Source: an uncultured Desulfobacterium sp.
GTDB taxonomy: Bacteria > Desulfobacterota > Desulfobacteria > Desulfobacterales > Desulfobacteraceae
Assembly (NCBI GenBank): GCA_937124525.1
Contig: CAKZLA010000320.1
Coordinates: 1-21,158 of the forward strand
DNA: 21,158 nucleotides
Direction: 5' to 3'
Below the pieces are notes generated by a model. It saw only the letters and a program-made list of their open reading frames with translations. It was not told the origin of the DNA and searched no databases. Shown in pieces: positions 20,666-21,158 of this stretch. Numbering within the stretch: the first letter of the stretch is position 1; every line of letters starts with the position of its first letter. Position numbers and translations under genes: made by a program.

Positions 20666-21158
20666 ATGAGTGAGTCAAATATTGCAACCGCTGTTAATGT
20701 TAAGGAGTTCAATACCATGGGTAGGATACATAAAATTCTCATGGAATATGCTGTAATCTTTATAGTCTTTCTTGCCGCCATTTTTTTTACGCCCGATGAC
20801 AAAGCAGCTTTCGGCCCTATTGCAGCAGTTCCATCCATATTTCTTCTTTTTTTTATTTTTTATACCAAAAGAATTCTTGAAGGGCTGACCCTGGCCTCAT
20901 TATTAGGGTTCTTCATGACTTATAAATTGGATTTTTTTGACCATCTCAATACAAAATTGACCGGTGTACTGACCGATGGCAAAGATCTGGTTGAGCCGAC
21001 CAGTGGAAATACAGGTCTCGCCCTTGCCTTTGTTGCTGCTTCTAGAGGCTATAAGCTGACCCTGACCATGCCAGCCACCATGAGCCTGGAACGACGCAAA
21101 GTGCTAAAGGCTTTAGGGGCAAACCTGGTGCTGACAGAAGGCCCCAAGGGAATGAAAG
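20666..21158 (+). CDS. Chimeric partial ORF: NhaC-like antiporter N-terminus joined in frame to an internal CysK segment
   Basis: The ATG at 20666 has AAGGAGG (20652-20658) 7 nt upstream. Residues 1 to about 105 resemble the start of an NhaC-type Na+/H+ antiporter: two hydrophobic segments ([18 protein letters not shown] and [15 protein letters not shown]), then [16 protein letters not shown]. From about codon 105 (near 20978-20989) the same frame continues as O-acetylserine sulfhydrylase: [45 protein letters not shown], up to GMK at the window end. The CysK part begins at its substrate-binding PTSGNTG loop, so the roughly 60 N-terminal residues with the PLP lysine are absent. The protein cannot work as either parent. 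A genomic rearrangement or an assembly join is likely; a true fusion protein is unlikely. Confidence 0.75.
   Translation, partial: MSESNIATAVNVKEFNTMGRIHKILMEYAVIFIVFLAAIFFTPDDKAAFGPIAAVPSIFLLFFIFYTKRILEGLTLASLLGFFMTYKLDFFDHLNTKLTGVLTDGKDLVEPTSGNTGLALAFVAASRGYKLTLTMPATMSLERRKVLKALGANLVLTEGPKGMK

Overview
The window looks like part of a sulfate-reducing or related anaerobic deltaproteobacterium (Desulfobacterales type). This is inferred from gene content: a LutB-LutA fusion plus LutC next to a GlcD/GlcF pair, TRAP transport, and acyl-CoA catabolism genes. No rRNA, tRNA, CRISPR array or intact transposase was seen. Base composition is moderate, with AT-rich intergenic regions.

Left block (about 195-5951, minus strand): an acyl-CoA catabolism operon. 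Transcription order is acyl-CoA dehydrogenase, ACSF2-like acyl-CoA synthetase, methylglutaconyl-CoA-hydratase-like crotonase, then an acyl-CoA carboxylase carboxyltransferase (MCC-beta-like). A TTGACA/TATAGT promoter with an 18-bp TetR-type palindrome just downstream lies ahead of the dehydrogenase. The carboxylase frame stops before its family's usual C-terminal segment, and a decayed helix-turn-helix-like reading follows to the window edge.

Central block (6052-17308): a lactate / 2-hydroxyacid island. The minus-strand genes are dctP, dctQ and dctM (TRAP transporter), then lutC and a LutB-LutA fusion (predicted L-lactate oxidation). Divergently, on the plus strand, lie glcD and glcF (predicted D-lactate or glycolate oxidation), a FadR/FCD-type GntR regulator, and a decayed OFA-type MFS permease. 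Three TGGT-N3-ACCA-type sites lie in the 420-bp divergent intergenic region, one on the -10 of the TRAP promoter. Together they suggest one regulon for uptake and oxidation of both lactate enantiomers.

Right block (17574-20238, plus strand): a TetR-family regulator followed by a putrescine aminotransferase (patA). Two near-identical 20-bp boxes, one beside a TATAAT ahead of the regulator and one over the -10 of the patA promoter, suggest autoregulation and control of patA. At the right edge is an in-frame chimera: the N-terminus of a NhaC-like antiporter joined to an internal piece of O-acetylserine sulfhydrylase (CysK).

The intergenic spaces hold eight different inverted-repeat elements, each about 105-122 bp long, in six gaps. 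Three are packed one after another between patA and the antiporter. They are the main structure not explained by genes. They may be MITE or insertion-sequence remnants, or large RNA/DNA hairpins.
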